Origin: an uncultured Collinsella sp.
Lineage (GTDB): Bacteria; Actinomycetota; Coriobacteriia; Coriobacteriales; Coriobacteriaceae
Assembly: GCA_900550205.1 (NCBI GenBank)
Contig: URRJ01000034.1
Coordinates: 1 to 14,953 of the forward strand
Reading direction: 5' to 3'
Length of the DNA: 14,953 nucleotides
In this document: positions 1 through 6,418 of the stretch, piece by piece
Numbering within the stretch: position 1 is the first letter of the stretch
How the letters are laid out: each line of letters starts with the position of its first letter
Position numbers and translations under genes: made by a program
The notes under the pieces: generated by a model
What the model saw: only the letters and a program-made list of their open reading frames with translations
Told to the model about the DNA's origin: nothing
Database searches by the model: none

Positions 1-135
1 GAGTTCCGCACGAGCCGGAGAGCACTTAATGTGCTCTCCGTGCGAGCAGGACTGTAGAGCAGGAAACCTTGTATACGCCCGCCCGCTCCCGAGGGACATC
101 TCTCATGCAAAAACTGTCGTGGGGTAAAGTCCGAG
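1..135 (+). other. Non-coding stretch with a strong hairpin, possible structured RNA or 3' end of an upstream transcript
   Basis: No convincing reading frame crosses this stretch. Bases 17-25 and 31-39 form a perfect 9-bp stem with a 5-base loop, extended by C16-G40 and, past a bulge, by 7-10 with 41-44. No T-run follows, so it is not an intrinsic terminator. The heptamer GAGCAGG occurs at 44-50 and 57-63, and GGACT (49-53) could pair with AGTCC (128-132). This is compatible with a structured RNA entering from beyond the left edge, but I do not recognise a known riboswitch or RNA family in it. It could equally be 3' UTR of an upstream gene. Confidence 0.3.
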
Positions 136-194
136 GTCAGTGGCGTTTTATACCGAGAAATCCAAAAAAGTTGAAAATTCATTACATATTTGCG

Positions 195-223
195 TTGACT
201 TTAGGTAACTAAAGTTTCATACT
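195..223 (+). promoter_or_regulatory. Sigma-A-type promoter for the cstA leader transcript
   Basis: TTGACT (195-200) and CATACT (218-223) are separated by exactly 17 bp, close to the vegetative consensus. Transcription would start near 230 and give a leader of about 235 nt before cstA, long enough to hold the small ORF and the terminator described next. It is the best promoter match in the first 464 bases. Confidence 0.65.
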
Positions 224-294
224 CCTTTTCAACCACTGGGGGATGTGAACGCGCACGGATCGTTCGCATCATGATTGAAGAGGATTTCTTAGAC

Positions 295-339
295 ATGTTC
301 ACGCATCAGCTAAACATTATCAGCGTAGTAATTATCTGA
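295..339 (+). CDS. Putative Ile/Val-rich leader peptide (14 aa) upstream of cstA
   Basis: The ORF reads MFTHQLNIISVVII followed by TGA. Seven of its 14 residues are Leu, Ile or Val, and six of the last seven codons specify Ile or Val. A purine-rich GAGG (280-283) lies 11 nt upstream of the ATG; an in-frame ATG at 271 would give a 22-residue version but has no visible ribosome binding site. Together with the promoter 70 bp upstream, the hairpins after it and the intrinsic terminator at 391-429, it has the layout of a ribosome-mediated attenuator sensing branched-chain amino acid supply. That is inference from arrangement and composition. The ORF is short enough that chance cannot be excluded. 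Confidence 0.45.
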   Translation: MFTHQLNIISVVII

Positions 340-341
340 TG

Positions 342-384
342 CGGGTTAGCACATACAGCTAGCCCGTACGATAACGGGCGGCTG
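342..384 (+). promoter_or_regulatory. Two mutually exclusive hairpins in the cstA leader
   Basis: CGGGTTAGC (342-350) pairs with GCTAGCCCG (358-366) with one G-U pair. Alternatively CAGC (356-359) plus GCCCGT (362-367) pair with ACGGGC (374-379) plus GCTG (381-384). The two share bases 358-366 and cannot form together. A ribosome stalled on the Ile/Val codons at 325-336 would mask the first strand and favour the second structure. CGGC (379-382) could also pair with GCCG (397-400) in the terminator's 5' arm. How the hairpins couple to the terminator is not clear by eye. Confidence 0.45.
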
Positions 385-390
385 ATGAAG

Positions 391-429
391 ATGAGGGCCG
401 TCGAGCGCAACCGACGGCCCTCATTTTTT
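391..429 (+). terminator. Intrinsic terminator in the cstA leader (candidate attenuator)
   Basis: A perfect 13-bp stem (391-403 with 412-424) has an 8-base loop and is followed by six T (424-429). It lies between the promoter at 195-223 and the cstA start, so it would stop cstA transcripts unless bypassed. No other gene in the window could need a terminator here, unless a transcript enters from the left edge. Confidence 0.85.
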
Positions 430-464
430 ATGTCTGGGAAGTTCTTTTTAGAGGAGGAAATGTA

Positions 465-2354
465 ATGAACGGAGTTTTGCTCATGGTTGTGGCCGCGGCG
501 GTGCTCGCCTGCGGCTATCTGGGCTATGGCCGATGGCTGGCCAACAAGTGGGGCGTTGACAAAGAGGCCCTCACGCCGGCCAAGCGCATGAAGGACGGCA
601 AGAGCTTCTCGCCCGTCTCCGCCTTCACCGCGTTCTCGCACCAGTTCAGCTCGATCTGCGGTGCCGGCCCTGTCACGGGTACGATCGTCGCCATGGCCTT
701 TGGCTGGCTGCCCGTCGTGCTCTGGGTCCTCGTCGGCGGCATCTTCTTTGGCGCCGTCCACGACTTTGGCGCCCTGTACGCTTCGATGAAGAACAACGGC
801 AAGTCGCTCGCTCAGCTCATCGAGAAGTACATCGGCAAGACCGGCCGTCGCCTGTTCCTGCTGTTCTGCTGGCTGTTCTGCATCATCGTCATCGCCGCTT
901 TCACCGACATGGTCTGCAAGACGTTCATGTTCACCCCGGCCGTTGACGCTTCTGGTGCTGCTACCGGTACCATCGACTTCACCAAGTCCTATGCCGCCGG
1001 CTGCGCTGGTACCATCTCCATCCTGTTCACCTTCGTCGCTATCGCCTTTGGTTGGGCCCAGAAGAAGTTCAACCTCACCGGCGCTGCCGAGTTCGTCACC
1101 GGCGTGGTGCTCATGGTCCTCATGTTCGCCGTCGGTATGCAGTTCCCGGTCTACCTGGACAAGTTCCAGTGGTTCGCCGTCGTCATGGTCTACCTGGTCT
1201 TCGCTGGCGCTATGCCCATCCAGATGCTCAAGACCCCGCGTGACTACCTCACTTCCATCATGATGATCGTCATGATCGCCTGCGCAGTCCTCGGTATCGT
1301 TGTCCTGGGTGTTAACGGCCAGGCTACGATGACCGCTCCGGTCTTCACCGGCTTCTCTGGTGCCTCCGGCATGATGTTCCCGGTCCTGTTTGTCTCCGTT
1401 GCCTGCGGCGCTCTCTCCGGTTTCCACAGCCTCGTTTCTTCCGGTACCTCCTCTAAGCAGGTCGAGAAGGAGCAGGACGCCGTCAAGGTTGGCTACGGCG
1501 CCATGGTCGTCGAGTCCTTCGTTGGCATCCTCGCCATCATCGTCGCCGGCATCATGTTCTCCGACATGAACACCGCCGGTACCGGCGCCCTCAACGCCGG
1601 TGTCGCTTCCACCCCGTTCCAGATCTTCGCTGCTGGCATCTCCCGCGGTATGCAGGCCTTCGGCGTTGACGGCACGCTCGCTACCGTCTTTATGACCATG
1701 AACGTCTCCGCTCTGGCCCTGACCTCGCTCGACGCTGTCGCCCGCATCGCCCGTACCTCGTTCTCCGAGTTCTTTGCCCAGACTAACGACGCCCTGGCCA
1801 TCGAGTCCAAGGCCGGCTACATGAAGGTCCTCGGCAACCCCTGGTTCGCCACGGTCGTTACCCTGCTTCCCGGCCTCGCCCTCGCCTTTGGTGGCTATGC
1901 CAACATCTGGCCGCTCTTTGGTGCTTCCAACCAGCTGCTCGGCGGTATGACCATGATCACCCTCGCCGTGTTCTGCAAGTGCACCGGCCGCAAGGGCTGG
2001 ATGCTCTACGTGCCCGTCGCCTTCCTGCTCTGCTGCACCTTCACCTCGCTGGTCCAGAGCGCCATGGGCTGCATGACTGCCGTTCAGCAGTTTGGCTTCT
2101 TCGGCACCATCCCGGCTACTGCCACCACGGCTGCCGTTTCCGTCGCCGCCACCAAGGGCCTGCAGCTCGTCTTTGCCGTCCTGCTGATGGTCCTGGGCCT
2201 TATCGTTGCCGTCAACTGTCTCAAGGAGTTCTTCGGCAAGGAGGCCGGTTCCATGCCCGACGAGGAGCCCGAGTGGTCCGAGATGGGCAAGGCCGAGTAC
2301 GGCCGCTCCGCTGCCGCCGAGGCTCCTGCCGACGCCGAGGCTGCCAAGGCCTAG
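465..2354 (+). CDS. cstA: CstA-family carbon starvation protein, pyruvate/peptide transporter
   Basis: This is a 629-residue polytopic membrane protein of the CstA family (Pfam CstA). Members studied in Escherichia coli (CstA, BtsT) take up pyruvate, and peptides have also been proposed as substrates. The N-terminal region shows the family's conserved core: HQFSSICGAGPVTG near residues 59-72, then a Gly-rich helix ending in GAVHDF at 96-101. Many hydrophobic helices follow to about residue 590, then a hydrophilic acidic/Ala-rich tail. The protein is shorter than the roughly 700-residue E. coli members. GAGGAGG ends 7 nt before the ATG, which fixes the start. The gene stands alone between the leader terminator (391-429) and its own terminator (2394-2432). 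The leader suggests regulation by premature termination. The family call is firm; the substrate is not. Confidence 0.92.
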   Translation: MNGVLLMVVAAAVLACGYLGYGRWLANKWGVDKEALTPAKRMKDGKSFSPVSAFTAFSHQFSSICGAGPVTGTIVAMAFGWLPVVLWVLVGGIFFGAVHDFGALYASMKNNGKSLAQLIEKYIGKTGRRLFLLFCWLFCIIVIAAFTDMVCKTFMFTPAVDASGAATGTIDFTKSYAAGCAGTISILFTFVAIAFGWAQKKFNLTGAAEFVTGVVLMVLMFAVGMQFPVYLDKFQWFAVVMVYLVFAGAMPIQMLKTPRDYLTSIMMIVMIACAVLGIVVLGVNGQATMTAPVFTGFSGASGMMFPVLFVSVACGALSGFHSLVSSGTSSKQVEKEQDAVKVGYGAMVVESFVGILAIIVAGIMFSDMNTAGTGALNAGVASTPFQIFAAGISRGMQAFGVDGTLATVFMTMNVSALALTSLDAVARIARTSFSEFFAQTNDALAIESKAGYMKVLGNPWFATVVTLLPGLALAFGGYANIWPLFGASNQLLGGMTMITLAVFCKCTGRKGWMLYVPVAFLLCCTFTSLVQSAMGCMTAVQQFGFFGTIPATATTAAVSVAATKGLQLVFAVLLMVLGLIVAVNCLKEFFGKEAGSMPDEEPEWSEMGKAEYGRSAAAEAPADAEAAKA

Positions 2355-2393
2355 TCAGTTTGATGGACTGACCATCCCATCCATATGACTCGG

Positions 2394-2432
2394 AAAGACC
2401 GGGTCCGCAACGACGCGGACCCGGTCTTTTTT
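2394..2432 (+). terminator. Intrinsic terminator after cstA
   Basis: A perfect 15-bp stem (2394-2408 with 2415-2429) with a 6-base loop runs into a T-run (2427-2432). It lies 40 bp after the cstA stop codon and separates cstA from the next gene. Confidence 0.9.
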
Positions 2433-2473
2433 CTTGCGAGAACGGGTGATGCAAGGGCGTCCTCGCAGATGTT

Positions 2474-2503
2474 TTGCGTGGATAGGCTCGCGCGTTGTAC
2501 CAT
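2474..2503 (+). promoter_or_regulatory. Possible promoter for the Toprim-domain gene
   Basis: TTGCGT (2474-2479) and TACCAT (2498-2503) are 18 bp apart, each matching 4 of 6 consensus bases. The start would fall near 2510, just before the GTG at 2538. It is the most likely promoter in the short gap after the cstA terminator, but not a strong match. Confidence 0.35.
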
Positions 2504-2537
2504 AAGGACGTATATGTGTGCATATGAAAGGGGCCCC

Positions 2538-4727
2538 GTGGCCAAGACGGTATATTCCGATAACCAAAACAATGTCGATGCATTGGCCGAGCGCCTGAGC
2601 AGCCAAACATCGCTTTCTGCCGATCGGGCGAAGCTCGTTGCTTACGACCTGCTCTGTCGCAAAGCGCTCAAGATTAAGTCGAGCGCACTGGCGCAGATTT
2701 TCCGCTCCGTCGATAAGGAATGCGACACCAAGGCGATGCGCGACGAGCTTATCGCAGCGCAGATTGTGACCAAGATCGAGGGCAGCGGCATTAATGGTCG
2801 CCCTGCCTTCTACACCATTAATGCCGAGATCCACGATGCCCAGGAGCAGCCCGTCGAGGTTGCCGAAAAGGCTGACGCTGAGGATTCCGTTGAGACGGCT
2901 ACCGTGGAAGAAGCTGTTCCGCACGAGCATATCGATACCGATGAGCTGCTCGATGAGAACGTCGTCCGCGCTTTTACCGCCAAGGCGGGTCGCGGCGGCT
3001 TTGGCGGGGGCGGCAAGCGCGATGCACAGCGCCGCGCTCAGCAGGAGCGCTTCCGTCGCGCCGTTGCTCAAAAGGATGAGCTCGATACCGAGGCTGTTGA
3101 GACTGAGGTTGCTGCCGAGTCGCAGAAGCCCGCGAAGGAGCAAAAGCCCGCGGAGGCCCAGGAGCCCAAGCGTCGTCGCGGTGCTCACTTTAAGGCTGCG
3201 CAGCAGGATGTCGCGCATGAGGTCGAAGAGCCTTCCGAGGTTGCAGACGATGCTGAGGAGTCTGCCAAGAGGGTTCCGGGCTCGTGTCGTCCCGGCCGCG
3301 GTTTTGCGGGACGCGCATATCCCGTAAGGCGACAGGAGAAGGGCGGGCCGGCTTCGACCGCTCAGGTCGAGAAGGCCGAACAAACCGAGAAAACCGTTGA
3401 GCCAGCGGCTCGGCAGCAGCCTCCCGAGCCGCAGCCTGCGGCTGACACCGAGGTCAAAGCTCAACAGTCCGCCGATAAGCAGGCGGGGGAGAGCGCCTCA
3501 AGCAAGCCCCGCCGTCGTCGTCACCGCGGCGGTCGTGGCTCAAATGCCGAGGCCGCGGCCGAGAAGGCAGCGACACAAAACACAGATGGAAAGGCCGAGA
3601 CTCCGGAGGATCAGGTTAAGCGCCAGCCGGCGAAGGAGGCTAAGTCCGATCGCCCGCAAAAGCGCTCGTCTGCGCCCAAGCAGGAACGCAATACCCGGGC
3701 AGATTCCGAGCGTAAGCCCCGTGCACAGACTGAGCCTGCCGCGGCTGATAATGCTGCCCAGCGGTCTGAGTCAACCGTCCACGGCGAGGTCTCGGCATTT
3801 GCCTTGGCCCGCGTGCTGGGCAGGCATCTGCTCAAGGTTGTCCCCACGCCTACGGCGCTCTCCAAGATCAAGGAGCAGCCGACCCAGATTGTAAGGGTTG
3901 AAGGCAAGGACGGTAAAAAGACGCCGCAGCGCGCTCAGCACAACGAAATGTCCAATCGCAAAATCGCTGAGGAGATTGCGATTATCCAGGCATGGATTGA
4001 GCAGAACCGCGGTGCCGATACGCCGGTTGCCTCGCGTCGCCAGCGTGCCTACCAGATTTTCAACGACGAAAAAGCCTTCGACGGCAAGCATGGTGAGCGT
4101 CTGATCAGGCGTATGACCGAAAAGGGCATCAGCATGCAGGCAATCAAGGTTGCTCCCAACCGTCCTGTGCACTTTACGGGTTTCTTTACGCTGGGCGCCG
4201 ACAAGCCGTTCATTATGGTCGAGAACCTGGATACCTATGACGAGATCGTCAAGCTCCTGCGCGGACGCAAACATGCCAAGCTCTTTGGTACCAAGGTGGG
4301 CGGCGTAATCTTTGGCGGCGGCTGCAAGGCGAGCGTCTCGCACGCACTTGATGATTATCTGGCCGAGATCGGCTATCGCTTTAGCTATGTCTACTACGTG
4401 GGCGACATCGATCGTGAGGGCGCGCGCATCGTCGAGCAGGCTCGCAACGCTAACGTCGTTGAGATTCGCCTGCATGCCGGTATGTATCGCGCTATGCTTG
4501 CCGAGCATAAGCGTCGCGTGAAGGCGGGCGGCGAGTGCGAACCCGCGGCGGCCAACCAGGGCGTGCCGCAGAATCTGGCGGCCACGATCAAAGACCTGCC
4601 CATGGTTACGCGCGTGCAGTTCCGCAACGTGCTGCGCGAGGGTGGGCGTATTCCGCAGGAGATCCTGATGACCGCCGACTATCGGGATGGCGACTCGGGA
4701 AGCTTCGACCGCATGCTGAACAACTAG
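2538..4727 (+). CDS. Toprim (JetD-C-like) domain protein with long disordered Arg/Glu/Ala-rich linker
   Basis: This 729-residue protein has three parts. Residues 1 to about 98 are compact and may be a winged helix (the wing-like part ends near INGRPAFYTINAE). Residues 99-416 are low-complexity: Glu/Ala/Lys-rich with basic patches such as GRGGFGGGGKR, KRRRG and PRRRRHRGGRG, typical of disordered nucleic-acid-binding tails. Residues 417-729 are globular, with MVENLDT (Glu562), FGGG (592-595) and YYVGDIDREG (Asp623, Asp625). This is the Glu plus Asp-x-Asp arrangement of a Toprim fold and resembles the DUF2220/JetD C-terminal domain; IFNDEK upstream also recalls that family. Toprim proteins cleave or rejoin nucleic acids with metal ions. 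No JetA, JetB or JetC gene lies nearby. GTG 2538 follows AAAGGGG; an in-frame ATG at 2514 with AAGGA 5 nt upstream is an alternative. The fold is likely; the role is unknown. Confidence 0.75.
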   Translation: MAKTVYSDNQNNVDALAERLSSQTSLSADRAKLVAYDLLCRKALKIKSSALAQIFRSVDKECDTKAMRDELIAAQIVTKIEGSGINGRPAFYTINAEIHDAQEQPVEVAEKADAEDSVETATVEEAVPHEHIDTDELLDENVVRAFTAKAGRGGFGGGGKRDAQRRAQQERFRRAVAQKDELDTEAVETEVAAESQKPAKEQKPAEAQEPKRRRGAHFKAAQQDVAHEVEEPSEVADDAEESAKRVPGSCRPGRGFAGRAYPVRRQEKGGPASTAQVEKAEQTEKTVEPAARQQPPEPQPAADTEVKAQQSADKQAGESASSKPRRRRHRGGRGSNAEAAAEKAATQNTDGKAETPEDQVKRQPAKEAKSDRPQKRSSAPKQERNTRADSERKPRAQTEPAAADNAAQRSESTVHGEVSAFALARVLGRHLLKVVPTPTALSKIKEQPTQIVRVEGKDGKKTPQRAQHNEMSNRKIAEEIAIIQAWIEQNRGADTPVASRRQRAYQIFNDEKAFDGKHGERLIRRMTEKGISMQAIKVAPNRPVHFTGFFTLGADKPFIMVENLDTYDEIVKLLRGRKHAKLFGTKVGGVIFGGGCKASVSHALDDYLAEIGYRFSYVYYVGDIDREGARIVEQARNANVVEIRLHAGMYRAMLAEHKRRVKAGGECEPAAANQGVPQNLAATIKDLPMVTRVQFRNVLREGGRIPQEILMTADYRDGDSGSFDRMLNN

Positions 4728-4730
4728 ATT

Positions 4731-4756
4731 CCGCCGTTCTACCGAACGGCGGTCCT
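4731..4756 (+). terminator. Hairpin just after the Toprim gene, weak terminator
   Basis: CCGCCGTTC (4731-4739) pairs perfectly with GAACGGCGG (4744-4752) around a TACC loop, 3 nt after the stop codon. The tail is pyrimidine-rich (TCCTCTC) rather than a T-run, so termination may be partial and completed by the hairpin at 4804. Confidence 0.5.
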
Positions 4757-4803
4757 CTCGACGCTGCGAGGGTCCCTGGCACGGCAATCTGACGTTCAAC
4801 TTC

Positions 4804-4838
4804 GGCGGCGCGACCAGAAGGTCAGCGCCGCCTTGTTT
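4804..4838 (+). terminator. Intrinsic terminator downstream of the Toprim gene
   Basis: GGCGGCGC (4804-4811) pairs with GCGCCGCC (4825-4832), continued by GACC/GGTC with one bulged A, and is followed by TTGTTT (4833-4838). It is the second of two hairpins after the gene. Confidence 0.65.
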
Positions 4839-5046
4839 CACGTCACCTTGCCATACCAGGACCCCTCTCGCTGTCACGTCCAAAACATCGAGGTCACGTG
4901 GCCTTCTTTGCGTGCGGAACTCGCGACAAACTTAATGCCCGGCCCGCCGGGGCCACGCGCTATTTTGTAGATGGCGGCTCGCTTTTCGGAAATGGGCTGA
5001 TATTTCTTGATGCAAGGCGCTCTTGGTCGTTATGGGCCTGGGGCGC

Positions 5047-5094
5047 CTTCGCGTTTCCTCAGCTCCGCACCCCTGGCGGGTTCGAATCCCTCCG
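5047..5094 (+). repeat. Direct repeat, copy 1, ending in a tRNA T-arm sequence
   Basis: This copy matches 5230-5276 except for one extra C in a C-run. Its last 17 bases, GGGTTCGAATCCCTCCG (5078-5094), are the T-arm region of the neighbouring tRNA-Gln, but on the opposite strand to that gene. The rest (CTTCGCGTTTCCTCAGCTCC and following) does not match the tRNA. Confidence 0.85.
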
Positions 5095-5144
5095 TTTGTT
5101 ACCCTTGAATGGAAAGTCGAGATGCGGGGAGCCCGTTGCTGGTA

Positions 5145-5160
5145 TGGGACGGAGGGATTC
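5145..5160 (-). repeat. 16-bp copy of the tRNA-Gln 3' end
   Basis: TGGGACGGAGGGATTC is identical to bases 5336-5351, which are the acceptor 3' strand and part of the T arm of tRNA-Gln, in the same orientation as the gene. The match stops before the encoded CCA on one side and inside the T loop on the other. A short exact copy of a tRNA 3' end is what an integrase attachment site leaves behind, but no integrase is in the window. Confidence 0.7.
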
Positions 5161-5229
5161 CGCGTCCGCCTTTTCGGCGGCCGCGCCCCGCTGCGTCGCT
5201 TCGCTCCTTGCGTGCTGCGCTGGAAAACG

Positions 5230-5276
5230 CTTCGCGTTTCCTCAGCTCCGCACCCTGGCGGGTTCGAATCCCTCCG
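5230..5276 (+). repeat. Direct repeat, copy 2, ending in a tRNA T-arm sequence
   Basis: This is the second copy of the 5047-5094 repeat. Its final 17 bases (5260-5276) form a perfect inverted repeat with 5341-5357 inside tRNA-Gln, with 64 bases between that contain the tRNA terminator. It has no partner acceptor 5' strand and its T stem would carry a mismatch, so it is not a functional tRNA. Confidence 0.85.
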
Positions 5277-5283
5277 CTTGCCC

Positions 5284-5322
5284 ACAAGAAAGCGCCCTGG
5301 GCCGTTATGGGCTCAGGGCGCT
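5284..5322 (-). terminator. Terminator for tRNA-Gln
   Basis: On the minus strand, immediately after the tRNA, bases 5322-5310 pair with 5303-5291 in a 13-bp stem with one G-U pair and a 6-base loop. The T-rich tail TTCTTGT follows (5290-5284). The plus-strand side has CAATTTTA, so it may also stop transcripts arriving from the left. A related hairpin sits at 5014-5049. Confidence 0.75.
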
Positions 5323-5331
5323 CAATTTTAA

Positions 5332-5406
5332 TGGCTGGGACGGAGGGATTCGAACCCCCAACAGCCGGCACCAAAAACCGGAGTTCTACCGTTGAACTAC
5401 GTCCCA
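5332..5406 (-). tRNA. tRNA-Gln (anticodon UUG)
   Basis: Read on the minus strand, the acceptor TGGGACG (5406-5400) pairs with CGTCCCA (5342-5336). A discriminator G and an encoded CCA (5334-5332) follow. The anticodon stem CCGGT/GCCGG closes a 7-base loop TTTTGGT, which places TTG at positions 34-36 and so decodes CAA. The T arm has the standard GGTTCGAATCC. The gene lies 38 bp after the CwlM-like gene with no obvious promoter of its own between them, so it may be co-transcribed and processed. A small GTTGC/GCAAC hairpin (5416-5431) sits in that gap. Confidence 0.95.
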
Positions 5407-5444
5407 ATGTGTGGTGTTGCCCAAAAGCAACTCGTTTAGTTTAC

Positions 5445-6350
5445 CTAATCTGCGAGGGCATCGCAAACGCCATCGAGCAGGCGTACGGCGAGTGTCTGCG
5501 CGTCGCTGGCCGTGAAGGTTCCGTTGTAGCGCGTCATGCCCGTGAGCTCAATGCGGATGCGCGCAGGCTTTTGTTGCGCGGCGACGTTGGCAGTGCGGAT
5601 GCGCTGCGCCAGGTTGTGACATTCGGCAAGGGCGATTGTGGCGCGCGGCGCTGCATCTGCGGGCAGCTCATCGCTTGCAATCTCGAGCACCAAATCCACG
5701 TCGGTCGGAACCTCGGAATCGCAAAGCATCATGCCGCTGTTGTCGGTCGTCGCCGTGGCGATGTTCCACATGCGCGACGCTACGCTACGTGCAATGGGGT
5801 CCTCGCCGATAACGGCAATCTGGAAGCGCTCGAGCACGTTGGCGGCGCGAGCAAAACCGATGCGAGACTCGGCTTCGGTGACCGAGGGCTTGCCCTCCCA
5901 CACATGGTGCAGGCGGTTGATGTAGGCGTAGGTGTCCTGGAAGGCCATGCCGTCGGCAAACAGGCCGACATTTTCCTGGAACTGCTGCAGGGCGGCCTCG
6001 GTATGCGGACCAAAGTAGCCGTCGTCTTCGCCACAAGCAAAGCCCAAAACGTTGAGAGCGCGCTGCAAGGCCTTGACGTCGGCGCCGTGAAAATTGGGCA
6101 TGCGAAGATAGAGCGTGCGGTCGCCCAACTTGTACGAAGCGTCTACAAGGGCGCTCCAACAGGGGATATCGACGGCGTAACCGGCCGCAAGGCCGCTATC
6201 GAGCCTAAACGTGCCAACGGCCTGCTCGGTGGTGGTCCCAAAGCGCTTGTCGGCGACCTCGTCGGCATCGATGGTGTAACCGAGCTGCAGAAGACGGGAC
6301 TGAACATCCTCGACGGCTGCTCCCTGCATGCCCGTGATAATAGGTTCCAT
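5445..6350 (-). CDS. CwlM-like protein: two peptidoglycan-binding repeats plus degenerate amidase-like domain
   Basis: The 301-residue protein carries two PG_binding_1 repeats (about 6-72 and 85-150). The second contains DVKALQRALNVLGF, DDGYFGPHTEAALQQFQ and GLFADG. The linker ASYKLGDRTLYL resembles the matching region of mycobacterial CwlM, which has two such repeats followed by an Amidase_3 domain. Here residues 176-301 have the alternating strand/helix look of that fold. However, the first strand reads FQIAVIGEDP where an active amidase has its first zinc-binding His, and no zinc-ligand set is apparent. CwlM is known as a regulator of peptidoglycan precursor synthesis rather than an active hydrolase, so a regulatory role is plausible. 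There is no signal peptide, consistent with a cytoplasmic protein. AAAGGGG ends 7 nt before the ATG. Confidence is good for the repeats and moderate for the CwlM relationship. Confidence 0.75.
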   Translation of the reverse strand: MEPIITGMQGAAVEDVQSRLLQLGYTIDADEVADKRFGTTTEQAVGTFRLDSGLAAGYAVDIPCWSALVDASYKLGDRTLYLRMPNFHGADVKALQRALNVLGFACGEDDGYFGPHTEAALQQFQENVGLFADGMAFQDTYAYINRLHHVWEGKPSVTEAESRIGFARAANVLERFQIAVIGEDPIARSVASRMWNIATATTDNSGMMLCDSEVPTDVDLVLEIASDELPADAAPRATIALAECHNLAQRIRTANVAAQQKPARIRIELTGMTRYNGTFTASDAQTLAVRLLDGVCDALAD

Positions 6351-6418
6351 GAACGAACCCCTTTCGGCGTACCATTCGTACTATTTTGAGCGCGTGTCGG
6401 ATAGACAACGCGAGACAA

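Larger units (their letters stand above)
4839..5331. other. Non-coding gap with repeated tRNA-Gln 3'-end fragments
   Basis: Almost 500 bases lack a credible gene. Frames that cross it owe their openness to GC content, and translate tRNA T-arm sequence into strings such as GGIRTRQGCGAE. The stretch holds a 47/48-bp direct repeat (5047-5094 and 5230-5276), a 16-bp copy of the tRNA-Gln 3' end (5145-5160) and two related hairpins around CGTTATGGGC (5028-5037 and 5303-5312). There are also small GC-rich stems, such as CCGCC/GGCGG near 5164-5180. From 4839 to about 5010 I see nothing that I can name. Confidence 0.6.

Noticed and set aside
306..1427. Long minus-strand reading frame opposite cstA
   Set aside because: Its product is composed of Asp/Gly/Glu/His runs typical of the antisense of a GC-rich membrane gene, with no domain and no ribosome binding site. 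The plus-strand gene is certain.
2355..3464. 369-residue minus-strand frame opposite the Toprim gene
   Set aside because: It mirrors the low-complexity linker of the real gene, giving Leu/Arg-rich repeats, and spans the cstA terminator. No family resemblance.
2538..4727. Wadjet (JetABCD) defence system
   Set aside because: Only a JetD-like Toprim domain is present. No SMC, kleisin or other Jet component lies in the window, and the long linker is not part of JetD.
3771..4883. 370-residue minus-strand frame opposite the Toprim domain
   Set aside because: It overlaps a conserved plus-strand domain with clear catalytic motifs and has no recognisable motif of its own.
5230..5290. A second tRNA on the plus strand at the T-arm repeat
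   Set aside because: Only a T-arm-like segment is present. There is no matching acceptor 5' strand, no anticodon arm, and the T stem has a mismatch.
4898..5407. Several frames on both strands across the tRNA-Gln repeat region
   Set aside because: They translate tRNA T-arm sequence into GGIRTRQG-like strings, a common source of spurious proteins. None has a good start signal or known domain.
4850..5410. CRISPR array
   Set aside because: There are only two copies of the 47-bp repeat, far apart, with no regular spacers and no cas genes.
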